Positions 18,497 through 27,225 of a stretch of 64,000 nt of DNA are shown here, one piece after another. Location: contig NTKT01000004.1 of assembly GCA_002457055.1 (NCBI GenBank), positions 1-64,000 of the forward strand, read 5' to 3'. Source of the stretch: Rhodobacteraceae bacterium MED-G08 (GTDB lineage: Bacteria; Pseudomonadota; Alphaproteobacteria; Rhodobacterales; Rhodobacteraceae). Positions within the stretch are counted from its first letter, which is position 1. Each line of letters opens with the position of its first letter. A model generated the notes under the pieces. The model saw only the letters and a program-made list of their open reading frames with translations. It searched no databases and was not told the origin of the DNA. The position numbers were made by a program, and so were the translations under genes.

Positions 18497-19747
18497 CTAA
18501 TATCGTTCATTTACCATATCTAAAAACGAAAGCCTCCGATATTCAATTTCGGCTGCAAGCCTACCTAATAAACCAAAGGTTTTTCGTTTAGGAATTATGG
18601 AAAATAAATCTAAGCTTTTGAGATTTCCATTCAAAAACATTGCCATTTTTTTTCCAACGATAGGTGCAGTATTCATGCCGTGACCTCCAAAACCACAAAG
18701 TGTAAGTTCCCTGTCACTTATTTGGCCAACTACTGGAAGAAAATGAGAGGCATAGGCCATTAGCCCGGACCACGCATAATCAATAACGATTCTATCTTTC
18801 TCCATATCTTGAACCATATTGGGAAAGTGCGCTTTTATATTCTTCCAACCCATTAACCTAATTTGTTGACTAGATTTCTGCCGCATCGCGCTTACACCCA
18901 TACCCCACAGTAATCTTCCATCAGACAATCTTCTGAAATAATTTCCAGCCCTTCGATCATCTCCAAGAGCCATATTTGTTGGAATATATTCGTCTAATAT
19001 GTCACCCATCGGTGATGTAACACAAATAAATGTTTGGATTGGCAATACTAAATTTTTTAGAACTGAATTACTTTCCAAACCATATCCACCCGTTGCCCAA
19101 ATTATCCGATTGCAACGAAAATCGGTACCGCTTGAAGTTCTCACATTCGCCGTATCTATTTGAACATCACCCACATAATCAATTATTTTTACACCGATTT
19201 TTTTAACCTCACCCGCAAATATTCGTAAGAAATTTAACGGATGGAAATGAAATGCACTCTTATCAATGATGCCCCAACGGTACCTAGGCCCACGAACAAA
19301 TTGTTCCAAATTCTTCTGAGTTATAATTTCTGATTTTTCAGGAAGATTTTTTGTTAATCCAAGAGATATTACGCCATTAACTGCTTCAGCTTTAGAATAT
19401 TGTGGGCTGAAAGCACGTTGACGCATCCAGCTCAAACCTTCTAACCCAAGTTCTTCAAATTCTATACAATTATTTTTACCGATCATTCTGTTGATTTGTG
19501 AGGTATTGGCAGCCCAACCAGCTGAGCAAAATCCGCCATTTCGCCCAGAGGCCCCAGCACCTATCGCAGACTTTTCTAACAGAACTACGCTAGCACCCAT
19601 TTTAGCTAAATGATAAGCACATGACAGCCCAGCTAAACCGCCGCCTATAATACAGAATTCAAAGTTTTTTTGGATTTGTTGCGTGGATTGCTCACTAGGC
19701 GAAACACATGTGTCATCGTACCAGGTTCTTGAATAAACACCGCTCAT
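18497..19747 (-). CDS. FAD-dependent amine/amino-acid oxidoreductase (DadA/PuuB-like)
   Basis: A 416-residue DAO-family flavoenzyme. After about 28 residues comes the Rossmann FAD motif IIGGGLAGLSCAYHLAK, then the ASGRNGG segment seen in PuuB and related gamma-glutamylputrescine, sarcosine or D-amino-acid oxidoreductases. The C-terminal GFGGHGMN is the second FAD-contact motif. Its start overlaps the end of the permease gene by ATGA, so it is the last gene of the binding protein-permease-oxidase operon. The context suggests it oxidises the imported amine or amino acid. The substrate is unknown. Confidence 0.85.
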   Translation of the reverse strand: MSGVYSRTWYDDTCVSPSEQSTQQIQKNFEFCIIGGGLAGLSCAYHLAKMGASVVLLEKSAIGAGASGRNGGFCSAGWAANTSQINRMIGKNNCIEFEELGLEGLSWMRQRAFSPQYSKAEAVNGVISLGLTKNLPEKSEIITQKNLEQFVRGPRYRWGIIDKSAFHFHPLNFLRIFAGEVKKIGVKIIDYVGDVQIDTANVRTSSGTDFRCNRIIWATGGYGLESNSVLKNLVLPIQTFICVTSPMGDILDEYIPTNMALGDDRRAGNYFRRLSDGRLLWGMGVSAMRQKSSQQIRLMGWKNIKAHFPNMVQDMEKDRIVIDYAWSGLMAYASHFLPVVGQISDRELTLCGFGGHGMNTAPIVGKKMAMFLNGNLKSLDLFSIIPKRKTFGLLGRLAAEIEYRRLSFLDMVNERY

Positions 19748-21435
19748 TCTCGTTCGCGAGATTTATTAATAATGTTATCCAGCGCTTTCACGCCCGAGGC
19801 GGCAATTAAAGTCAGTAGTACATATATCAGAGCAGCTGAGTTAAAAGGTTCAAAAGCCAAAAAGCTTTGAGCCTGAAACTCTCTCATTCTTTGGGTTAAA
19901 TCACGAATGGAGAGAATTGATATTAGAGAGGTGTCTTTGAGCATCGCTATAAACTCGTTGCCCAACGCTGGTAATACTATTGCGATTGCCTGCGGTATAA
20001 CAATAAATCTGGCAATATGCCTTTCACGCAATCCAAGTGCTCTAGAAGCCTCTATTTGACCTTTGGGTATGGCTTCTATCCCGGCTCGAAAAATTTCAGC
20101 CATGTAAGCAGAATAACCGATCGCAATTGCAGCAATACCACGAGTCATCATTTGGATATCTATATACCCAGTTGTTGCAGTTTTTATTGCTCCAGCCAGA
20201 GGCAACCCAACATATAAAATAATAACTAACATTGGTACACCGCGAAGCGTATCGACAAAGAAATCCGATAAAACTGCAAGTGGATGCGCTGACGTCATTC
20301 GGCCAACAATTACTAAAAGAATACTCAAAACACCCAAAACGTAGAAGACTTTAGCCATAGTAGCGTAAAAGGGAGTAAGATATTTCGCATTCCAAACACT
20401 CAAATACTTAATTGCAAGGTCAGGCGGCAAGAGTGCACCAGATATTCTACCCTCGTCGAGCAGTTTAACTGCCTGATCTAGACTTTTTAGCGAGCGGATT
20501 TTAAATGGATTTTCCGGTGGTTCGTCTAAAAAATCACCATATCTTACCGTGTCAGAAATATGAGAGGGTATACCAGAGGCTATACCAATTCGGCCAGAAA
20601 GATCACCAACCAATACAATCTCTTTTTTAGGTTGCATGACAAAGATAGTAGCGGCAATAATAAGGATGACCCCGATTAAAAAGATGATCCTTTCGGCAAG
20701 TAGCGATACTTTTAGCCTAGACAAAAATGCCCAAACAAGCCCCAGAATAGATGCTCCTAAATAAGCAAAAATTGCCGCCCTAATCGTAATCATTAGACCT
20801 ACGGCAAATCCAGCATGGGCTATCATTAGGAAATAAAAGAGAAAAGCAAATTCTAATAGCAATATCAACAAGGCAAACCAGAAACCGACATTAGAATCGA
20901 GTATCCGTGATCCAAAGATTGATAAAAGCGCAAGTAACCCAGAAACCATAGATAATTGCCAAAGGCTATTCCGCGTCCAACGCAACAACTGTACTTCAAA
21001 TTCTGGGCTCAATGTAAACGATTGATCGACCATAATGAGCCAATCTACGCTTCTTGGATCATAGGCATTCACTGCTATAGATTTGATGTAAGGATTTATC
21101 CAGTCTGCTTGAGATAGAAATAAAAGTATCGCCGCTTGCAAGACAAAAGCGAAAAATGCCTTTTGTCGAAATTTTGACCTATCTCCAGGTACTATGTCAG
21201 GACTAAGGGATTTTAGGACTTGTAATGCACCCCAAAAACCTACTGCTCCCGAAAAACAAAAAATGATAAAATTACTAAGTAAAAGTGTGGCGTTATCTTC
21301 TATGCCAAGGACTTCATAAATAGCAGCACCATAGTTTCGGGATATTACCAGCAGATACACTATAACTGGAAAGACCAGAAGAAACATAAGAGAGCTTGCG
21401 CGCATGTTGCGCAAAACACTTATCAAATTGCTCAT
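19744..21435 (-). CDS. Amino-acid ABC transporter permease with long N-terminal extension
   Basis: A 563-residue membrane protein. The C-terminal about 220 residues are a HisM/GlnP-type permease with FVDTLRGVPMLVIILYVGLP and the ATPase-contacting EAA loop EIFRAGIEAIPKGQIEASRALGL. The N-terminal about 340 residues are unusual: roughly seven or eight further hydrophobic segments, then a soluble stretch (about 270-340, from GDLSGRIGIASG to ISGALLPPD) that resembles part of a solute-binding fold. Typical GlnP-type permeases have 220-400 residues. It follows the binding-protein gene and overlaps the oxidase gene. No ATP-binding subunit is encoded here. Confidence 0.85.
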   Translation of the reverse strand: MSNLISVLRNMRASSLMFLLVFPVIVYLLVISRNYGAAIYEVLGIEDNATLLLSNFIIFCFSGAVGFWGALQVLKSLSPDIVPGDRSKFRQKAFFAFVLQAAILLFLSQADWINPYIKSIAVNAYDPRSVDWLIMVDQSFTLSPEFEVQLLRWTRNSLWQLSMVSGLLALLSIFGSRILDSNVGFWFALLILLLEFAFLFYFLMIAHAGFAVGLMITIRAAIFAYLGASILGLVWAFLSRLKVSLLAERIIFLIGVILIIAATIFVMQPKKEIVLVGDLSGRIGIASGIPSHISDTVRYGDFLDEPPENPFKIRSLKSLDQAVKLLDEGRISGALLPPDLAIKYLSVWNAKYLTPFYATMAKVFYVLGVLSILLVIVGRMTSAHPLAVLSDFFVDTLRGVPMLVIILYVGLPLAGAIKTATTGYIDIQMMTRGIAAIAIGYSAYMAEIFRAGIEAIPKGQIEASRALGLRERHIARFIVIPQAIAIVLPALGNEFIAMLKDTSLISILSIRDLTQRMREFQAQSFLAFEPFNSAALIYVLLTLIAASGVKALDNIINKSRERE

Positions 21436-21452
21436 TATTTTGCTTTCAAGCA

Positions 21453-21482
21453 GAATACAGGGGAACTAATTCCCCTGTATTC
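21453..21482 (-). promoter_or_regulatory. 13-bp perfect intercistronic hairpin
   Basis: GAATACAGGGGAA (21453-21465) and TTCCCCTGTATTC (21470-21482) form a perfect 13-bp stem with a 4-nt loop, between the binding-protein stop codon and the permease start. There is no T tract after it on the transcribed strand, so it is not a standard terminator. Such hairpins after a binding-protein gene often protect the upstream message and lower expression of the membrane subunits; that role is inferred. Confidence 0.7.
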
Positions 21483-21491
21483 TCACTCAGA

Positions 21492-22226
21492 TTATTTTGG
21501 CCACCATTTAACAACCAATTTCTGCAATGTTCCATCGTCTTTGATCATCGCCAAACCCTCATTAAAAGCGTCTTGGATACCATCGCCTTCCTGAAAGACA
21601 AGACCCAGAGGATCTGAAGACAATCCAGTTATTCCAACTGTTAATTCTCCAGCAAATTCTTGCTCATATGCAGCAGCTGAGGTTGAGTCTATGATTACGC
21701 CATCAACATCACCATTTTGAACAGCAATTACCGCATTATTGAAAGAGTCAAATAGCTGAAGATTATCTCTGCCTACTAATTCTTCTCCCAAAGCTGCGTT
21801 AGTGGTTCCATTCTGGGATGCTAGTCTTAAATCACCACTTTTAAAAGCATCAATAGTTGCACCCTCATCTTCTACACGCATCAATACACCCTGCTGAACA
21901 ATGATGTAAGGATCTGAAAAGTCTACTATTTTATCGCGCTCATCAGTTATTGTAACACCCGACACAACCATATCAAATTGACCATCTGCAAGTGCCGCAA
22001 AAATACCATCCCAAGCTGTTGTTACCCAGTTCGGAGTACAATTTATTCGCTCACATATTTCTGCGACAACATCAACGTCAAAACCTTTTACCACACCATC
22101 CTCAATGAACTCGTGTGGAGGATAAGTTGTATCAGAACCAATGTTTAAAACACGACCACCTAAATCTGCAGCATAAACCGGCAACGCCATGGATGCGGCG
22201 ATTGCTGCAACTATGAATTTTTTCAT
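21492..22226 (-). CDS. Family 3 extracellular solute-binding protein (amino-acid/amine ABC transporter)
   Basis: A 244-residue periplasmic protein with a signal peptide (about 1-19, cleavage after VYA) and the family 3 motifs IGSDTTYPPHEFIEDGVVKGFDVDVVAEI (partial) and DGIFAALADGQFDMVVSGVTITDER. It binds a polar amino acid or related amine for the permease encoded downstream. As the first gene, it is separated from the permease by a strong hairpin. Confidence 0.92.
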   Translation of the reverse strand: MKKFIVAAIAASMALPVYAADLGGRVLNIGSDTTYPPHEFIEDGVVKGFDVDVVAEICERINCTPNWVTTAWDGIFAALADGQFDMVVSGVTITDERDKIVDFSDPYIIVQQGVLMRVEDEGATIDAFKSGDLRLASQNGTTNAALGEELVGRDNLQLFDSFNNAVIAVQNGDVDGVIIDSTSAAAYEQEFAGELTVGITGLSSDPLGLVFQEGDGIQDAFNEGLAMIKDDGTLQKLVVKWWPK

Positions 22227-22352
22227 TTAATATCTCCCTTAAATTGGCTTTTTTAAAAGCAACATAGCCTAGCCTAAGATAGTGGCAGATGCGGTCAAGT
22301 ATTTCTTTAATAATTTCCAGTTTATTTTATATTTTTTATGTAAATCTTATAG

Positions 22353-23843
22353 TTAGACCCTCATTGTGGCTTCAACAGCAGATTTCCAGGCAGAGTATTT
22401 CCGCTCTCTTTGTTCTTCTTGCATCATTGGAGTAAAGTGCGACTCACTCTTCCATAATCTAGAAAACTCGGCAAATGGTGGATAATACCCGACTGCTGAT
22501 CCGGCAAGCCATGCAGCTCCAACCGCCGTTGTTTCAAGCGTTTTTGGTCTGTCAACACCAGCATTAAGTATGTCTGCTAAAAACTGCATCGCCCAATTGC
22601 TTGATGTCATCCCACCATCAACCCGCAGAACTGGCTTTTCTTCCCCGTCGTCATGCCAGTCTGATTGCATAGCTTCTAACAAATCTCTTGTTTGGAAGCC
22701 TACACATTCCAAAGCTGCTTTTGCTAATTCAGCTGGTCCAGAATTTCGCGTCAAACCGTATATTGCTCCTCTACAATCAGCATTCCAGTAAGGAGCACCC
22801 AAGCCAGTGAATGCAGGAACGATAATCACTTGTTGATTACTATCAGCTTGTATTGCTAAATCCTGTGTCTCAGCTGCTGACTTAATAATTTGCAAACCAT
22901 CTCGAAGCCATTGCACAACTGCACCAGCAATAAAAATTGAACCCTCAAGGGCATAAGTTGGTTTCCCATCGAATTGATAGGCGATAGTTGTGAGCAACTT
23001 ATTATTGGACCTTACTATGCTTTGTCCTGTATTAAGCAGGGCAAAACACCCAGTACCGTAGGTCGATTTCATCATACCTGGCTTGAAACAAGCCTGGCCT
23101 ATAGTTGCTGCATGCTGATCACCAGCCACTCCCTTTATCGGGATCTTATGACCTAGTATTTTTTCGTCGCATACTCCAAAATCATCAGAGCAATTTCGTA
23201 CCTCTGGCAAAATTGACATTGGGATATTCAACATATCACAAATTTCACTAGACCATTTGCTTTCATTTATATCATAGAGCATTGTCCGAGAGGCATTTGT
23301 CGCATCAGTGGCGTGAATTACTCCATTAGTAAGATGCCAAATCAAGTAGGTATCAACAGTACCGAATAGAAGCTCTCCAGCTTCAGCCTTAGCCCGTGCT
23401 CCCTCAACGTTATCTAAAAGCCACTTTAGTTTAGTAGCGGAAAAATATGGATCTAGTAATAATCCAGTTATACGGGTTATTAACTCCTCTACCCCGTCAC
23501 TTCTAAGTTTATCGCAGAACTTAGACGTTCGTCGATCTTGCCAGACGATTGCATTATAAATCGGTTCACCAGAAACCTTATCCCATAACAATGTGGTTTC
23601 ACGTTGATTGGTAATGCCTAGAGCCAATATATCTTTTGCTCTTATTTTTCCATCATTGAGTGCTTTTTTACAAGTTGTGATCACTGACGTCAGCAAATCT
23701 TGTGGTTTGTGTTCAACCCATCCACTCTTTGGGAAATGTTGCTCAAATTCTTCCTGACCTTGCCCCACAATTGCAAACTGATCATCAAAAACTATAGATC
23801 TGGTCGACGTAGTCCCCTGATCAATTGCGATAATATATCCCAT
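22353..23843 (-). CDS. glpK: Glycerol kinase
   Basis: It phosphorylates glycerol to glycerol 3-phosphate. The 496-residue FGGY-family protein starts [20 protein letters not shown], the N-terminal phosphate-binding motif. It contains the glycerol-contacting IVWQDRRTS and the C-terminal [19 protein letters not shown], all typical of GlpK. An upstream extension is open to 23876, but the chosen ATG gives the canonical N-terminus. No glpF or glpD gene lies next to it. It is divergent from a LysR gene. Confidence 0.95.
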   Translation of the reverse strand: MGYIIAIDQGTTSTRSIVFDDQFAIVGQGQEEFEQHFPKSGWVEHKPQDLLTSVITTCKKALNDGKIRAKDILALGITNQRETTLLWDKVSGEPIYNAIVWQDRRTSKFCDKLRSDGVEELITRITGLLLDPYFSATKLKWLLDNVEGARAKAEAGELLFGTVDTYLIWHLTNGVIHATDATNASRTMLYDINESKWSSEICDMLNIPMSILPEVRNCSDDFGVCDEKILGHKIPIKGVAGDQHAATIGQACFKPGMMKSTYGTGCFALLNTGQSIVRSNNKLLTTIAYQFDGKPTYALEGSIFIAGAVVQWLRDGLQIIKSAAETQDLAIQADSNQQVIIVPAFTGLGAPYWNADCRGAIYGLTRNSGPAELAKAALECVGFQTRDLLEAMQSDWHDDGEEKPVLRVDGGMTSSNWAMQFLADILNAGVDRPKTLETTAVGAAWLAGSAVGYYPPFAEFSRLWKSESHFTPMMQEEQRERKYSAWKSAVEATMRV

Positions 23844-23906
23844 TCCAAACCCAACCTTATTAAAATTTATATGCAACTTTTAATGACAATTTTCCCTGAA
23901 GCAAGA

Positions 23907-23941
23907 AGTGCAACATAGTTGGCGAACTAATTAGTGCAACA
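23907..23941. repeat. Direct repeat AGTGCAACA in the glpK-lysR intergenic region
   Basis: AGTGCAACA occurs at 23907-23915 and 23933-23941, 26 bp apart, between the divergent glpK and lysR genes. A short inverted repeat, TAGTT-GGCG-AACTA, lies between the copies. The placement suggests binding sites for a regulator, possibly the LysR protein itself. This is a sequence observation with inferred function. Confidence 0.35.
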
Positions 23942-24025
23942 GTTTGCTTAATTCCTGTAAATTGTTACTTATAAGTTATGGAGATAAATTGCTTTCATCA
24001 GTAATTTTTCTGGCAAGGAATGCGA

Positions 24026-24898
24026 ATGACAATAAGACGCCTAAAAAGCCTCATAGCGATAAAAGAAACAGGCTCTTTTTCACAAGCCGCAGAAAGGGCA
24101 CACATTTCTCAATCCGCTATGAGCCAGCAAATGCGCCAACTAGAATATGATTTGGGTCTCAAACTATTCGACCGCAGCGGTCGAACGCCAGTATTATCTA
24201 AGGCCGCTATAGAATTGCTGCCCGCCATTCGAGATGCGGTAAACGCGTATGATAAATTCATAAATTTGGCTACAATTGAAAATAATATTAAAGGAGAACT
24301 AAGCCTTGGTTCGGTTCCATCTGAACTGACCGCGTTGGTTCCCAAGGCCCTTACTGAATTAAGAAGTAAACTTCCAGGTTTAAAATTAAGGGTCGTCCCT
24401 GCTCTTTCCGCTGAATTGTGGGATTTCGTTCATAAAGAAAAAATTGATGCGGCTGTTATGAGCAGACCATCAGAACTTCCAAAAGGGTTATCGTGGTTCA
24501 CTATAGGCTTTGAGCCACTAGCTTTAGCAATAAGCGAGAGGGATGAAAGAACTAATGTCCGGGAGATACTTTCTGAAACCCAGTATCTAAAATTGCCATC
24601 AGGCGCGTGGATAAATAGACCTATCAAGGAAATTTTTACTAAATTGGAAGTTAACCCAACTACAAGTACAGAGCTAGATAGCTTGGCATCCGTAGCATCT
24701 ATGGTAAGTCATGGATTAGGTGTTGCAATTCTACCAATTCCAATTGCTGCAAATGAGATCTCAGCTAACCTTAAATTTATTTCTATAGAAATGCCAAAAT
24801 ACAAACGCGAAATTGGTATCCTATATAAAAAAAGCTCTAGAAAGTATTCCTTAATCGAAACATTCGCTACAAGTTTTAACACCGTGATAGCAAATTAA
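24026..24898 (+). CDS. LysR-family transcriptional regulator
   Basis: A 290-residue regulator. Residues 1-60 are the LysR winged helix-turn-helix (LKSLIAIKETGSFSQAAERAHISQSAMSQQMRQLE), followed by a periplasmic-binding-like effector domain (about 90-290). An ATG six bases upstream is possible, but AAGGA is better spaced for the ATG used here. It is transcribed toward comD-comE and away from glpK, so either could be its target. The downstream sulfonate genes are the more natural inference because they are co-oriented. Confidence 0.88.
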   Translation: MTIRRLKSLIAIKETGSFSQAAERAHISQSAMSQQMRQLEYDLGLKLFDRSGRTPVLSKAAIELLPAIRDAVNAYDKFINLATIENNIKGELSLGSVPSELTALVPKALTELRSKLPGLKLRVVPALSAELWDFVHKEKIDAAVMSRPSELPKGLSWFTIGFEPLALAISERDERTNVREILSETQYLKLPSGAWINRPIKEIFTKLEVNPTTSTELDSLASVASMVSHGLGVAILPIPIAANEISANLKFISIEMPKYKREIGILYKKSSRKYSLIETFATSFNTVIAN

Positions 24899-24914
24899 AA
24901 GCAAAAGCCTTTTT

Positions 24915-24933
24915 ACTTAAGAAAACCTTAAGT
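24915..24933. promoter_or_regulatory. Inverted repeat between lysR and comD
   Basis: ACTTAAG-AAAAC-CTTAAGT is a perfect 7-bp inverted repeat with a 5-nt centre, 17 bp after the lysR stop and about 80 bp before comD. It has no following T tract. The position fits an operator for the com genes or a weak lysR terminator. Confidence 0.35.
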
Positions 24934-25010
24934 CACAGATAAAAATTATTAATTGGCAATTTGTTAAAAAATAATGATGTTAAACCAAGATAAATTTAGA
25001 GGGCTGTGGA

Positions 25011-25511
25011 ATGTCAATTACCCAAAATATGCTTAATGCGATGGTAAAAAATAAAATAGAGTTTGTCACAACTGTTCCATGTAAACAATTATCTGGTATT
25101 ATTGAATTATTGGAAAACGATGAAAGAATACTCCATATTCCTTCAAATAAAGAAGATGAGGGAATGGGGCTTTGTGCAGGTGCGTATATGGGTGGGAAAC
25201 GCCCATGTATTATAATGCAGAACACAGCGATTGGGGTTACCATCAACACCCTAGTAACTTTAATCCAATATTACCGTATGCCTCTTCCAATATTAATAAG
25301 TTATCGGGGCGAAGTTGGAGAAAAAGTTCAATGCCAAGTTGAAATGGCAGTTCACACTAAGGCTCTTTTGGAACAGCTCAAGATCCCTACATATCATTTT
25401 CATGAGCCCAAAGATGCAGACGAATTTGATGGTATTTTAAATCATACGTTTATGGCAAAAAAACCGGTTGCCATTCTAACCGACGCCAACTTCTGGAGTT
25501 CAATATCATGA
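25011..25511 (+). CDS. comD: Sulfopyruvate decarboxylase, alpha subunit (ComD-like)
   Basis: A 166-residue ThDP-binding N-terminal (Pyr) half of a decarboxylase. It shows FVTTVPCKQL, the ThDP-activating glutamate in NKEDEGMGLCAGAYMGGK, and ISYRGEVGEK, the pattern of ComD from coenzyme M biosynthesis. With ComE it should convert 3-sulfopyruvate to sulfoacetaldehyde and CO2. In roseobacters ComDE takes part in sulfolactate degradation. Phosphonopyruvate decarboxylase is the main alternative, but that enzyme is usually a single chain. The stop overlaps the comE start (ATGA), showing translational coupling. Confidence 0.82.
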   Translation: MSITQNMLNAMVKNKIEFVTTVPCKQLSGIIELLENDERILHIPSNKEDEGMGLCAGAYMGGKRPCIIMQNTAIGVTINTLVTLIQYYRMPLPILISYRGEVGEKVQCQVEMAVHTKALLEQLKIPTYHFHEPKDADEFDGILNHTFMAKKPVAILTDANFWSSIS

Positions 25512-26068
25512 TACGTGCAGATATTTTAAAAGCAATAATCCCAGTTATTTCTGACGAATTTGTTGTAAGCAATATAGGACTTCCATCTCAAGAACTTCAT
25601 ATGCTAGATGACCAACCAACAAATTTTTATATGCTTGGTACAATGGGATTAGCCTCTTCAATCGGATTGGGACTTGCATTAAGCCAAAAAGAAACAGTGA
25701 TTGCTATAGATGGAGACGGCTCTGTTCTTACCAACTTTGGGACCCTCCCGACGATTGCTAACAACGTAGCGGATAATTTCATTTTATTGATTATTGATAA
25801 TGGTAGTTACGGATCAACTGGAGATCAGCCAACTTATGCAGGTGGCAAAACCTCTCTTGCTAAAGTTGCAGAAGCATGCGGCTGTGAGAATGTTATTGAA
25901 TGCAAAGCATCAGAAACAAAGGACATTTTAGAAACGGCGATTAAAAGCAAAAAAATGACAATAATTGTATCAAAGTGCGAAAGTGGTAATATTCCTGTAC
26001 CTGTTATTGACATTGATCCAGCAGTAATAAGATACCGCTTTATGAAAGAAGTGGAAGCCAGGAACTAA
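25508..26068 (+). CDS. comE: Sulfopyruvate decarboxylase, beta subunit (ComE-like)
   Basis: A 186-residue C-terminal (PP) half of a ThDP-dependent decarboxylase. It has the pyrophosphate/Mg-binding motif GDGSVLTNFG ending in the conserved Asn of LLIIDNGSYGSTG, plus NIGLPSQELH and MLGTMGLASSIGLGLAL, which are family-typical. It pairs with the overlapping comD product to form the active enzyme. The reaction product, sulfoacetaldehyde, would normally be handled by Xsc or a reductase, neither of which is in this window. Confidence 0.82.
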   Translation: MIRADILKAIIPVISDEFVVSNIGLPSQELHMLDDQPTNFYMLGTMGLASSIGLGLALSQKETVIAIDGDGSVLTNFGTLPTIANNVADNFILLIIDNGSYGSTGDQPTYAGGKTSLAKVAEACGCENVIECKASETKDILETAIKSKKMTIIVSKCESGNIPVPVIDIDPAVIRYRFMKEVEARN

Positions 26069-26070
26069 AT

Positions 26071-27195
26071 TTGCTAAATCCTTTTTCTAAAGTTGATATT
26101 AGTTTCGATGATTTTCGGCAGTCTGCTAAAAAGCGTCTCCCAAAATTGTTGTTCGAATACATTGATGGTGCAGCATCTGATAGTAGTGGGGAGATTGATA
26201 ATAGAGAGCTAATTAGAAAACTAAGACTCAAGACAAAAGCTTTAATCAATGTTGAAGACCGGAGTTTGAACCACAAAGTTTTCAGAATTCCCTCAAAGTT
26301 ACCCGTTGGCATAGCTCCAATGGGCATGGTGCAAATGGCTGGCGTAGGAGCAGATGAAGCACTAGCAAAATACGCCGCAAAATACGAAATTCCAGTTGGC
26401 GTTTCTACTGCTGCTTCAATGTCTCTGGAAAAGTACGCAGAATACTCAAGAGGATATGCGTGGTTTCAACTCTACTACATGGCAGACCATGTAGAGCTTG
26501 AAAAACTCCTGAATAGGATACTTAAGGCTGGGTATAAAACTTTAGTATTTACCATAGATGTCCCGGAAGTTGGTTTTAGACCGAACGAAATAAAAAATGG
26601 TCTAACGATGCCCTTCAAGCTTGGACCAAGGCAAATTTTTGACTTTGCTATACATCCATCCTGGTCACTAAAGACATTATTGCATGGGGCTCCAAAATTT
26701 GGAAACTTTTCAGATACAAATAGCTTTAACCGTAACGCTTCACGCGCAGGTGCAGATTGGGAGTTCTTAAAGTATCTCCGAGATCATTGGCCAAATAATT
26801 TAGTTATAAAAGGCGTATTAAATACTGAAGATGCAAAAAACATGAAAGGCATCGGTGTGGACGGAATATACGTTTCAAGCCATGGAGGCCGACAATTAGC
26901 CTCAGCACCGCACCCAATTGAAATGCTCCCAAAAATCAGAAAAGCGCTAGGAAATGATGTGCAGATTTTTTATGACTCAGGATTAAGAAGCGGAGAAGAT
27001 TTGGTTAAAGCCTATGCTTTAGGGGCAAATTTTGCATTCATGGGAAGGCCATGGTCTATGGCATACGCGGCAAACAACCGACATGGCATAGATAATTATA
27101 TTAAGTATCTTTGCAAAGAAACATCAGTCGCAATGGCCATGATTGGACGAAGAAATATTGAAGAAATCTGTTTTGATGATATTTTCTGGAATTAG
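26071..27195 (+). CDS. FMN-dependent 2-hydroxyacid dehydrogenase (LldD family), possible sulfolactate dehydrogenase
   Basis: A 374-residue TIM-barrel flavoprotein of the lactate dehydrogenase/glycolate oxidase family. It has FEYIDGAASD near the start, LPVGIAPMGMVQM, the active-site SSHGGRQLASAP segment (catalytic His, Arg) and the FMN-phosphate loop DSGLRSGEDLVKA. It starts at TTG with AGGA upstream, 2 bp after comE, so it is in the same operon. The natural inference is that it oxidises 3-sulfolactate to 3-sulfopyruvate, the ComDE substrate; L-lactate or another 2-hydroxyacid is equally possible from sequence alone. Confidence 0.8.
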   Translation: MLNPFSKVDISFDDFRQSAKKRLPKLLFEYIDGAASDSSGEIDNRELIRKLRLKTKALINVEDRSLNHKVFRIPSKLPVGIAPMGMVQMAGVGADEALAKYAAKYEIPVGVSTAASMSLEKYAEYSRGYAWFQLYYMADHVELEKLLNRILKAGYKTLVFTIDVPEVGFRPNEIKNGLTMPFKLGPRQIFDFAIHPSWSLKTLLHGAPKFGNFSDTNSFNRNASRAGADWEFLKYLRDHWPNNLVIKGVLNTEDAKNMKGIGVDGIYVSSHGGRQLASAPHPIEMLPKIRKALGNDVQIFYDSGLRSGEDLVKAYALGANFAFMGRPWSMAYAANNRHGIDNYIKYLCKETSVAMAMIGRRNIEEICFDDIFWN

Positions 27196-27225
27196 GACGT
27201 GAGAAATCGCGGGTCCTTGGTATCA

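Noticed and set aside
18370..18591. 73-residue open frame spanning tRNA-Gln
   Set aside because: It runs through a complete tRNA gene and into the antisense of the oxidoreductase gene, so it is a chance frame.
25011..26068. comD and comE as one frameshifted gene
   Set aside because: Each half has its own start and complete domain, the junction is a regular ATGA overlap, and two-subunit sulfopyruvate decarboxylases are known; no frameshift is needed.
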